Source of the DNA: Cichorium intybus
Taxonomy: Eukaryota; Streptophyta; Magnoliopsida; Asterales; Asteraceae
Direction of reading: 5' to 3'
Length of the DNA: 64,000 nt
Assembly (NCBI GenBank): GCA_023525715.1
Contig: CM042016.1
Span: 64,991,382-65,055,381 of the forward strand
Below are positions 55,044-64,000 of the stretch, one piece after another (the stretch's first letter is position 1; every line of letters begins with the position of its first letter). The notes beneath the pieces are model-generated. The model saw only the letters and a program-made list of their open reading frames with translations, was not told where the DNA came from and ran no database searches. The position numbers and the translations under genes are program-made.

Positions 55044-55238
55044 TACGTATGCATTCGACTGATTTGGCCTTATCCTCAAAACTTCTTCCATTTGTCTGCA
55101 TTTGGTCCCTGTTTTTAACATATTATTGCACACAAGCACTAACACAAAAAGGTGAGAAATACCAGTATACTGTATATAAATTCACCAAGAATAGGACCTA
55201 ACAAACACTAAAATACTTGATAGTACTAGGCGTTGTCA
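55044..55238 (-). repeat. U3 end of the 5' LTR of element I (truncated)
   Basis: 195 bases matching 49991-50191 of the 3' LTR at roughly 90 percent by eye, ending GTTGTCA. The inverted block begins where the similarity stops. Confidence 0.85.
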
Positions 55239-55691
55239 GTCTTGCGCTAGGTGTTGGACCCCGATTGTATAGATGTTCTTGGATAGAGTGCATGTGGGAT
55301 GTGAGATCCGTGTTTGGAGTAGTGTGAATAACTCATCTAGATTTGTATATTGGTGTGTCTGCCGAGGCGATAAGTCAGGCAGGGTTACCATGAGGCTTTG
55401 TAAGGACCTTCAGACGACGGATGTCTAGAGCTTGTGGGTCGACATGGAGTATGCTGGAGGTGGTCGGTGTTGTTCTTGAGCATCAAGGTGTGAAAATTAT
55501 GTTAGGAAGAATCGTCATTTGGTATTCATGATCTTTCGCTTCAGAATTTGGCAGTAAGTTCTTTCAGGTAACGAAATTTCAAGCATGTAAGGAGTTGTGA
55601 GTGGCCATGGAACGGTATAAGGTTAGACACACAGTATGGGTGAATAAGGAAAGGATTTTAGGGATGAAATCCCGTTAAGTGGGGGAGAGAG
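55239..55691 (+). pseudogene. Pol C-terminal end of element G
   Basis: Degenerate. A trace of the gypsy pol terminus is seen near 55655 (TTTAGGGATGAAATCCCG, encoding F-R-D-E-I-P), followed by the polypurine tract AAGTGGGGGAGAGA (55677-55690). Confidence 0.5.
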
Positions 55692-57514
55692 TGTAAGGCA
55701 TGTTTCCAAGAAGTTGTGTTTATTATCAAAAAATGTAAGTTTTATGGAAATAGGGGATAGCGGCCCTATCTATAGGATATCGACGTTATCTGAGGCGAGA
55801 TAGCATCGCTATCTATAGGATAGCGACGCTATCTGAGGCAGATCATGCTTGTCCATTATTCGGGGATATCAATGCTATCTATAGGATAGTGACAAGCCGT
55901 CGTTTGCACCAAAACCCTAGATTTCGGTTTTTGGGCCATATTTAAGGATCCTAAAACCCTATCAGTCTTCATTATCCCTTCATTCCACCCTTGGGAGCTC
56001 CAAAAATGTCTTGGAGGCTTTAGAGAGAGATATTTTGGCTTAAAGCTTGCTAGAGGATCACTTTGAAGAAGGAGGATTGTAGAAGTGAAGCCTGTGCATC
56101 ATTTTCAACTAAGAATCCACCTTAAACATCAATTCTGGACTTTTATAAGTTATTCTTACTTGTTTTGTGTTTAGATTAGATCATTTTCTTGATTAAGTTA
56201 AGTATTTGGGAGTTTGGATATTGTTTTGGATTGGTGTTGAAGTTGGGGCAACTCCAGGCCTTTTGGTCCCTTGGATTAGTTGGTTTTCTTCTCTAGATTA
56301 GATTAGGGATGTGGAATTGACCATCAAGTGATCAAGCATAAGTTTGATTCACCCTTTTGTCCTAAGTATGAGATTTGACATGCATAGGGCATGCATGTCA
56401 AGAAAGTTTGGATTTTTATGGGATTTCAGACCTTTTGGACCATTTCTAGAGAGTATTAATCCCTGACTTAATGAATTAAGTGCTTACTGAAGTTTTTTGA
56501 GAAAATTCATAAATAGTGACGTTATCTATAGATATAGCGGCGCTATTTGTCATGAAGGCCTAGGTTGACCCATGGTGATATCGATGCTATCTTGAGGAGA
56601 TAGCAGCGCTATATGGACTATTGGTCGTTGACTTTGACTTTGACCTTTGATCGTTGACTTTTTGACCAGTTTGACTTTTGGTCAAACTTTGGAGATTTGG
56701 GGTACCGGTCTTAGAGGTTTATCCTGTTTATGGTTTAGGACTTGCTAGTGTGAGTTTATCCTTGCTAGGAGGTTCGTGTTTTAGGGATCCGAGGACTCGC
56801 GCGTGGTGTACTTTTAGCTTGGCGGATCAGGTGAGTTTTCTCATTATATTATGGGTGATGTTACATGTGTAAGAATCTTGACATAACGATGTGCAGTGTT
56901 GTATGCTTAGGGTGAACGTGCCCTACCAATGTGATTGTATGATCGAGTCTAGGGACCTGCTAGGTCAATCTGAATGCTTAGGCTTCTGTGATTGGTACAT
57001 GTGCTTAGTATCGATACTAATAAATGTGGTTGACATGCAATGGCATATCAGGGTGAGCCCGAGAACCGGAAGGATCAGGGTGAGTTCGAGAGTCCATATA
57101 TTGTGTCGATAATCGATAGAATGCGGTGAGCCTATGAGTCCTAGCCGGGGCGGATCGGGGTGAGCCCGAGTGCTAGGTTGTTCGGGGTGCGCCCGGAGAC
57201 CTTTATTCCTGCTAATTAAATCTGATTGATCGTGTGGTATTTTGGGAAACTAACTATGCTTTGTGCTTACTCTTTCACACCAATTGTTTTTCAGGTTTCA
57301 CTGAGTTGAGCTTTGGAGCATGGCGTGACTGTATCACATATGGTATTTACGGTGTTCAAGACTTCCGCTGGATAATGTTGTAACTATTTTGATAAATACG
57401 ATTTTAAATGTTTTAAATATCGAATTCGGATTAATGGTTTATTTTCCAACTCGTTTTATGTATTTGAACCGCTCGTAAAAACGAAAATTTTATCACGGAA
57501 TTTGGGACGTTATA
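55692..57514 (+). repeat. 3' LTR of element G
   Basis: 1823 bp from TGTAAGGCATG to GGGACGTTATA (canonical GTTACA with one change). It contains ten GATAGC-NNN-GCTATC-type palindromes in five pairs (55756-55893 and 56514-56613) and a GGGTGAGCCCGAG repeat near 57051-57200, comparable in position to the GTGAGTC repeats of array H. Confidence 0.75.
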
Positions 57515-58443
57515 TATGTAGCCATCATGAATTTCTTTTCCTTAACTCTCTTGATTGAGAGGATTTCTTTTCGCTTGAAGGTTAGAAATGTGTGATTGTA
57601 TTTGATCAGGAACTCCTCTTGTCTCATCCTTTCATCAATGATAATGGCATAACCATGGTTTGAAGGGAACCTTGAGTGGGGCAAACACTTGGATAAATTA
57701 TCCATTTGGAGTGTTTGATAATCCCATTTACATCCTTCTGAGACAGGTGGATCATATGTCAAGGCCTGACAAAATACCCTATTGTTTAGTTTGACGAGAA
57801 GATCAGTCCATGCCTCAGTCAATGAAGAGCATATTTTGCTTTGGCATACTCTTCATCTTGAAACTGTAAAGCTTTAAGGTGATCATCTTCTTCTTGTTTT
57901 GCTTTTTCAGCAGCCACAGTAGAGGAAGAGAGTCATTCTTTGTCAGTATGGAAATAACTTATTGGCAATGTGATTTTTGAATCATCTTCGATTACCTTTT
58001 ATTTACCCTTATCTTTGACAGGAGCTTCAGAAGTTGTTTATTGTGGCGATGGAATGTGAGGTGCATGACTTGAATATCTTCTGGAAGCACTTGATCTCTC
58101 TACACTCCAACATAGATGGAGTCCATGGATTCAAAATAGGAGGAAGAAATGATGGCAACATCTTTATTTTCTTCTTCTTCTTTTCCTTCTCCCCCTTTGT
58201 GGTTGAGGGCCCCGCCTTATCCACAGACTGCCTAGATTTCTGTAGGGAATCAAGTTCGGAGTAGACCTTGAGAAAAGAGTATTGGATAGTCTTTGAAAGA
58301 GCATCTACCCCAAGATCGGTAGTGGGGTTGTCCAGGAAATCTCCAAGTTTGATAAATGATTTTCTTAAAGATTCTATCGAGGAAACTGGTAACTCCATGA
58401 TCATGGTAGTGTCCTTGGTAAGTTTGGAGTTAACTTTGGTCAT
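57515..58443 (-). pseudogene. Reverse-strand coding relic, C-terminal part (unknown family)
   Basis: Two reverse-strand open stretches (58443-58027 and 57822-57515) belong together with intervening frame-shifted sequence (KALQFQDEEYAKAK near 57850). The first is Lys-rich with SLRKSFIKLGDFLDNPTTDL. The second contains GCKWDYQTLQMDNLSKCLPH and HGYAIIIDERMRQEEFLIKY, which looks like a folded domain I do not recognise. The relic is cut at 57515 by the LTR of element G. It could be an envelope-like or gag-like ORF of a copia element. Confidence 0.45.
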
Positions 58444-60175
58444 GACCAGAGCAAGGGACCTCTAATATTTATGATAAATATTAATTCGATCAAGCTCTTC
58501 ACCATGCTATGTACCAAGAGTCATGAAGACTATTTCAAATGATTCCTTGATATATATATATATTTTATGATCATTGATAGCCTTTGTTAGTGAAATATGT
58601 GACTCAACAATCTTTTTACCCGGTTATTCAATCAAAGCCGTATACTTAGCATCAACATCATAAGATTTGGATTGCACATTTTCCAAGGCTTTTGAAGTTC
58701 CTAGGCTGTAATGAATTTTGCTTCGGTTGGCATTGGCTCAGAAAAAATTAACAGAGCCGGATCAATTTTTTCTTCAAGTCTCTACAACTGCTCAGCAAAC
58801 AAACTTGGCTTGGAACATGGCTTGACGGTAGAAGCCAAGAAGGATTAAATCTTCTTTGACTGCGATCGTTGGGAAAGAGGAGCAAGCTTTTTAGGAATGG
58901 AAATCCGATGAGTAGCATGAATGGAATGGAGTTTTGTGTTGATCACTACCCATGATATTGTTAGTGTTGGAGAATTGAACGTTGACCACTATGTTCTGAT
59001 CTACACCTTATTCATCCAGGTTAGCTCTCCTTTCTTCTCTTTCCTTGGCCTTGGCGTCAGCGTTGACTTTTTCTTTAGTAGCCTTGACCTAAAATTTAGT
59101 CTTCTGCTCCAGAATAAGCTTCTTTTGGGCTTCTACTTCTCCCCATCTCTTTACTTCCTCTCATTCTCTCAAACACTTTTCCTCGTCAACCTTGGCAGCA
59201 TCCTTGGTTTTGGCTTTTTCTGATGCTAATATCTTTTCTTCGTCTACAACTTTAAGTTATGCTTCTATTTTCTAAGTGACAATCTTCTCCTCTAGTTCCT
59301 TCTGTTCTTTGGCAACATGGTCAATTGTTTTTGTTTCCTTCGAGATTCTCGTTGGTGTTTGAAACTATGATTTTCAAACTCTATGGCTAACATCTTCTTT
59401 CTAATTTCAGGAATATGTCCAAGATAATCTTTCTTTTTTATGATGGTGTTAATAACTGCATCATCGACTAGACTATCATCAGGATAAGTTTGATTATGTA
59501 AACATTCAATTGATTGTAAGCACTAAAAACACTCATTAGGATTCTCACAACTAGCAGTTCCGTAGAACTCTATTAAAGTAATCACCGAAACGAAGGTTTG
59601 CTATTACCACTTGTTAATATTGGCTTGTTTTGATGTTGAGCCTATCAGGATATCCTATGGTTGAAACCATAGTTCTGGCAAACTACTCTATGACAGAGAA
59701 GTGCGCTCTGAGTGCAGTTTGAGAAACAAAGAGATATTCCCTCTGAACCTAGCAAATACTCAGTACGGATGTCTGATACTAAGGAAAAACTACTTAGCAT
59801 CCTATAGAGAATATAATAATGAGTTAACAGGATTTCCCTATGTAAATGTGAGATGTTTTCCATTGAGAAAACAAATACCTGGATTATGCTTGGAATGACC
59901 TGGTAGTATATCTATTGTGACTATCAGAATTTTAAGAGTCTATGGTATGCAATAGGGGCTGCAATTGGAAAATATGCTAAGTGAATAAAAAAAGTTACCT
60001 TTCATTTCTTCTTCTTTGCTGCTTCTGCTGGAGGAACCTCTGCGGTCAGAGTCACCACTCTCTTCTTTGCCTTTATTTTTGTCATCATTAGAGATGTTTG
60101 CTGGGGTTTACCTCCTGTATTGGCGTTAGACGGGGTAGCCTCCTTTGGTTATGAAGGGCCAATATCATGCATATG
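58444..60175 (-). pseudogene. Reverse-strand coding relic, coiled-coil region
   Basis: Reverse translation of 59050-59280 gives a charged run (EEKILASEKAKTKDAAKVDE, then EVEAQKKLILEQKTKF) typical of coiled coil. Near 60005-60100 it gives KAKKRVVTLTAEVPPAEAAK. Frames are broken throughout and no single ORF is long. A TA run lies at 58550-58565. Confidence 0.4.
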
Positions 60176-61129
60176 TGACAACGCCTAGTAATATCAAATA
60201 TTTTAGTCGTTGTTGAGCCCTATTCTTAGTGAAATTATATCATATATATCGTGGTATTCTCACTTTTCGTGCCAGCACTTGTTTGGAAAGAAATAATGAA
60301 AACAGGGACCAAAAGCATACAATTTGGAGGAAGTATGAAGATCAAGGAAATATCAGGCGGATTCGCATGCGCGCCGCGGAATTCACAAAGACGCGACGTG
60401 GTGATGAGGCGGTGGAGAAAATTCAAATGCCGATAAAACGGGGATAAACCTCTACGCGCGCTGTGGGATTCACTTATGTGCGACGAGGCCTCGTGATTTT
60501 TGCAACTATAAATAGAGGGTCTTAGGTCGAAAAACTTAGTGAAGACCTGGTGTAAAATCGACTCCCAAGGCTCTTTGACTCCGAGTTTTAGCTTCAGCAA
60601 CCATCATTTGGTATTTTTATGTTTTTGTCTTTAATTTTCAATTAGTTTAATAGTTAGTAGTATTTGGCTAGTGTCTTTGGGAGTGACAACCATTGATACT
60701 TAGTTTTAGTTTCTGTTTTGGATATTTGGGTCACTGTTTTGGACCTTTGGAATCTGAGTTTGTTAATAGTAATCATTCAGTTTATGTTAATTGGTCAGTT
60801 TTTCGGTATTTATGCTTTTGAATGAGTTCTTGGATGTTTGGATTGTGTTTGATGTTTGGTTTGACCTTGATTGCTTCTGATTTGGAGACATACTTCTGAT
60901 TTCAGTAGGTAACAAGGTTTGGTTATTAGTTTTAGTTATTTAATGCTTGTTTGGAATTATTGGAAAAAGCTAGGAACTAGATCCTCTGACTATCGCGTGA
61001 CACTGCAGTTGGTAATCTGTCACCTGTCTCGACTACGTAACTCCTGTGGATCGACCCTGACTACCACTATACTAGTGTGTGTTAGGTATTTTCTTATTTT
61101 TGACCGCACGACGACCTAGACGAGTCAAT
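60176..61129 (+). mobile_element. Solo Athila-like LTR (954 bp)
   Basis: TGACAACGCC...GACGAGTCA, homologous along its length to the LTR of element I. Perfect ATATG duplications flank it (60171-60175 and 61130-61134). A TATAAATA box lies at 60508. It interrupts the reverse-strand relic: SGPPKRLPMPMLDLINIK on its right continues on its left in the same frame. GC palindrome pairs lie at 60368-60400 and 60454-60487. Confidence 0.9.
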
Positions 61130-62547
61130 ATGTTGGGCCAAGTGTTTCAATTTGATGTTAATCAAATCAAGCATTGGCATTGGTAGACGCTTAGGAGGGC
61201 CGGAAGCTGATGGATTTTGCTTCCTAATCTGACCGAAGACGAATTTTTTCTGTCATTCTCCAATTGGAACTTTGAGGGTGTTATAGGAGTGCCTAAGAAC
61301 AAGTTCCCAAAACCTCACAAAAGGGATCTCTTTCTTGTGTCAACTCCAGAGCTCCTTAAAATCTCTCCACAAAATCGATGCGTAATCGACCAGTTTATTA
61401 CAATAGAATCCCTATATGATATCCAACTAGAGCAAATTGAGCGAGTTAGTGCCACCAGTACGCTCTGAAAAACGTCATATCAATAAACGCACCAACAGCT
61501 GCCATATTGGGCGTAGTCATGATTTCTTGAAATCACGAATAGATGAAAGCAACTCTTTGTACCCTATCTTTTTTCAAAATCTTATAGACCTGATATTTGA
61601 TATGGACGATGAAATTTCACACGTTCATCGATCAAAGGAAGATCGATATAGGTAAAAATATGGGTTTCCAGATAAACACATTATGGTCATTAGGATGGCA
61701 GAAGGAAACTGAATCATCAATGACAGTGGTATAAGCGTGCTAGACTAAACAAAGGAGTACAATTGATGTTGCTCTGGTAAAAGGCTGACATAAGACATGA
61801 TTCCTCAAGAACTCTATCATGATGGTGACAGACTGATCATAGAGTTGAGGAGCAAAAATGGCTTGAGAATTCCAAGAGGCACCTTTCATGTTACTCGTCG
61901 ACTTTATAGATTTTGAAGAGAGTCCTTATATAAGCATATACTTGCAGTAAAACGAACATGAGAGAGGTGCAAAAATTGCAAAGATAAAACTAGGGTTTGA
62001 AAAAGAGAGAGAATATGAGTATAGGAATGCCATGAAGAAGCCGAAAAGAAAGGGTAAGTTTAAAAAGAAATTCAAATTCCGGGTTGGATAGAGGATCCAA
62101 AAATAATAATCATTTCAAAAATCTGGATAATTGTGAAAATGGGCCAACGACATTTAATGAAACATATGATCATTTTTGTGTAAAACATAAAAATCACTCC
62201 TTTTTCTTGGAAAAGAGAATTACTTTTTTAAACAAGCCTCATGTTAAAGAGGAGTGTAAAGTTGTTGTGTGTAAGAGTGCTATGTATCCTTTCTTAAAAC
62301 ACTTCTGAAAGAGACGAATGATTTTCATTTAATTCCACCTATAAATATATTTAAAAAACATTCTCTAAAAGTATTCATGAGGGAATAAAATAAATGCTAA
62401 TCATACAAACTCTATTTATTACTCAAAAATAGCTTCAACAATAGTTGGTGACACCTTCGCTTCGGTGGGAGAAAGGGACAAAAGAGAAGAGAAAGAAAGT
62501 ATGGGCATCCTCTCGGTTTAAATGACCTCGAGTCTTATTAGGACCCA
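61130..62547 (-). pseudogene. Reverse-strand coding relic, N-terminal region
   Basis: Immediately right of the solo LTR the reverse strand reads SGPPKRLPMPMLDLINIKLK. Further right only short broken frames remain, and from about 61900 the sequence is AT-rich without a gene. The true start of the relic cannot be placed. Confidence 0.35.
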
Positions 62548-62829
62548 TGAATGCTAGCGAAGTGCGGAATAATAATACTTCTCAAAGATAATCGGTAATA
62601 AACATAAAGAACAAGATGAGTAATCAAGATTTCATTAGATAACCAAAGAGTAAAAGATACAATACATGAAGATCATATACCAGGGAAAGTGGTTCCCTGG
62701 ACACAGAGGAAACTATCTGTAATCTAAAAAACTACATATTTATATGAAGAAAGGGAATATTCCTAAATACAAAGGGAATATTCTAGCCTATCTATCCCTC
62801 ATCATTGTAGAGCATTTCTAGCTCCAACA
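62548..62829 (-). repeat. 3' LTR of reverse-strand copia element J
   Basis: 282 bp. Reverse strand starts TGTTGGAGCTAG at 62829 and ends GCTAGCATTCA at 62548, with a CATATAAATATG box near 62740. The polypurine tract AGGGGGAGAT adjoins its start on the right, so the internal region lies to the right and this is the 3' LTR. Confidence 0.75.
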
Positions 62830-64000
62830 ATCTCCCCCTAAATGCTAGGAAATGATGAGGGAGACAATAAGTGATAAAATACATCATACAAATACAAGGC
62901 TAAAATACATAATATCTAGAAGCAGGAATGGTGTGACTGTGAGAAACAAATGTTGAGATGTCTCGTAACTCTAAAGTGTCTGTGATCTCTAATGCTGGGT
63001 AATAGAATCTCTAATCGTGAAAGGTCTACAGCTTCGGAGGCTTAGGGTCTGCAAGGCAGAAAAGTAAGATCCAAAACTACAACTGATCAATCAACCTCTG
63101 ATGAAGTCCAGAGGACTGTGTCTACTATGCAACTAAAGATCCAGATCACACATCTTCATCAAAAGTCTGAAACGTTTCTTGTTCCTCAAATCACTGAAGA
63201 ACGCCATGGAGCACCAATAATAATAATAATAAGATTAACCTATTGAAATAACAAACATAATGTAATAGAGTCTGGACAATAAATAATCGTGATCCGAAGG
63301 TAATCTAGCAACGCCATGAATTTGATCTCGAAAGACCAAAAATAAGTGCCACGTCGCATCACTAAATAATACTTCGTCGTCGGAAGTCTTAGTTCAAACT
63401 CTAACAATAATAAGCAGTGCTCTGAATCGTCATAGAATAATCTGTATCTGAAGAGAATCCAAGTGATGCCAAAAATTTAATCAGTTATGACCAAATATCC
63501 GTGCCACATCGCATCTTAGTGCTAAAAATTTATTCGTCTTCGGACGACTCATGAAACAAAACACTCTTGGTTCGAATGCTCATCATATATTCTCCCCTTA
63601 TTTTTTTGATCACAAATGCCGATCAAAAATTAAAAATTCCGGCCGAAGAATCTCGGATACCAAGAGCATCGCATGCTCCCCTAGATGTATGAAGGGTCTC
63701 GATGAAAAACTAGACGGTCATCTGTAGCTGGTCAACTGTACTGTGCTATTCTGAATCAAGTAATATCGGTGAAATGATAAAATACATCTGCTGAAATACT
63801 CTCTGTTCTATGTGCTGAAGAGCGGCTGAAAGACGAACATCGAATCCTTAGTTGTGGACGCAATTACAAAACATGCGAAGAGAAATAAGCAATCCATGCT
63901 TCAGCCGTAAACTGGAGGTTAATCAATGAACTGCGGTTCCGGAATGTCTCGTCAGAACATTTCGGTCGAAGACGTCAGATAAAAATATCTTCGGTCAGAT
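62830..64000 (-). mobile_element. 3' internal end of copia element J, continuing beyond the window
   Basis: Begins with the polypurine tract (62830-62843). No RNase H or other ORF is readable in the remaining 1.15 kb, which carries many CCGAAG/CTTCGG words, a bias also seen in element A. Probably a long 3' untranslated region. A short (AAT)n run is at 63209-63222. Confidence 0.5.

Larger units (their letters stand above)
49208..55238 (-). mobile_element. Athila-like non-autonomous element I with internal inversion
   Basis: Reverse-strand element with termini TGACACAC (49208) and GTTGTCA (55238) and flanks GTCGT and GTCTT (4 of 5 matching). The left LTR (984 bp) is complete. The right LTR is truncated to about 195 bp. 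The 2.5-kb block 52536-55043 is in forward orientation and contains the missing U5, primer site, an acidic ORF and the front of an envelope-like ORF. The rest of that ORF is on the reverse strand to the left. Reverse transcriptase and integrase are absent. Confidence 0.8.
33756..57514 (+). mobile_element. Decayed Ty3/gypsy (Tekay-like) element G, host of H and I
   Basis: A gag N-terminus at 33756, degenerate internal sequence in three pieces (34125-35709, 48932-49207 and 55239-55691), a polypurine tract and a 3' LTR (55692-57514) make up one element split by two large insertions with their own target duplications. No 5' LTR, RT or integrase is visible. Chromovirus affinity is inferred from the LTR termini and the gag N-terminus style. 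Confidence 0.6.

Noticed and set aside
58921..59223. 100-codon hydrophobic forward ORF resembling a membrane protein
   Set aside because: It is the complement of a Lys/Glu-rich reverse-strand coiled-coil frame, which produces Phe/Leu/Ser-rich shadows.

Overview
The window looks like repeat-dominated, AT-rich nuclear DNA of a flowering plant, probably a eudicot. The evidence is the content: Ty1/copia and Ty3/gypsy LTR retrotransposons with the initiator-Met primer site TGGTATCAGAG, an Athila-like element with an Asp-tRNA-type primer site, a Mutator-like MITE, and no convincing host gene. An Asteraceae source (lettuce or relatives) would fit the style of the elements, but that is an impression I cannot test here.

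Left third (1-21110) is a nest. Copia element C (17101-21110 and presumably left of the window) was split in its integrase by copia element A (1-17100). Element A's 3' LTR was split by full-length copia element B (6356-16759, target duplication GATCT). Element B's protease region carries a 2975-bp solo gypsy-type LTR (9346-12320, AAATT). A further solo LTR (19289-20064, TTACT) interrupts the RNase H of C. The gag-protease-integrase half of A lies head to head with its reverse transcriptase, so A may be internally inverted.

Middle (21111-33755): a stretch without recognisable genes holding an (ATT)n microsatellite and a MITE with ~100-bp terminal inverted repeats (21996-22521), then copia element D (23095-32436), decayed. 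Each of its two LTRs received one young, ~3.0-kb, gag-protease-only copia element: E in the 5' LTR (23296-26388, ACTTC) and F in the 3' LTR (29274-32268, GTTTT). Their ORFs are open except for one in-frame TGA each.

Right half (33756-57514): a decayed gypsy element G holds two large insertions. The first (array H, 35710-48926) is five ~2.09-kb LTRs alternating with four identical-length 704-bp internal regions, the whole flanked by one GTTAA duplication. Diagnostic variants show that the second and fifth LTRs are reciprocal recombinants, as expected if a circular copy of a second variant recombined into one LTR of a resident element and was then expanded. The second insertion (I, 49208-55238) is a non-autonomous Athila-like element in which about 2.5 kb, from its 5' LTR to its envelope-like ORF, is inverted at a pair of 7-bp inverted microhomologies.

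Right end (57515-64000): a decayed reverse-strand coding relic of unknown family, interrupted by a solo Athila-like LTR (60176-61129, ATATG), then the 3' LTR and 3' internal end of a reverse-strand copia element that continues beyond the window.

The most unexpected pattern: four unrelated-looking LTR families here each carry clusters of short perfect or near-perfect palindromes with a 3-nt centre, arranged in pairs whose centres are 20-24 bp apart. The palindrome differs by family (ACACG-GGT-CGTGT; GGCGC-GGT-GCGCC; GATAGC-NNN-GCTATC; GCGC-GAC-GCGC) but the architecture is the same.
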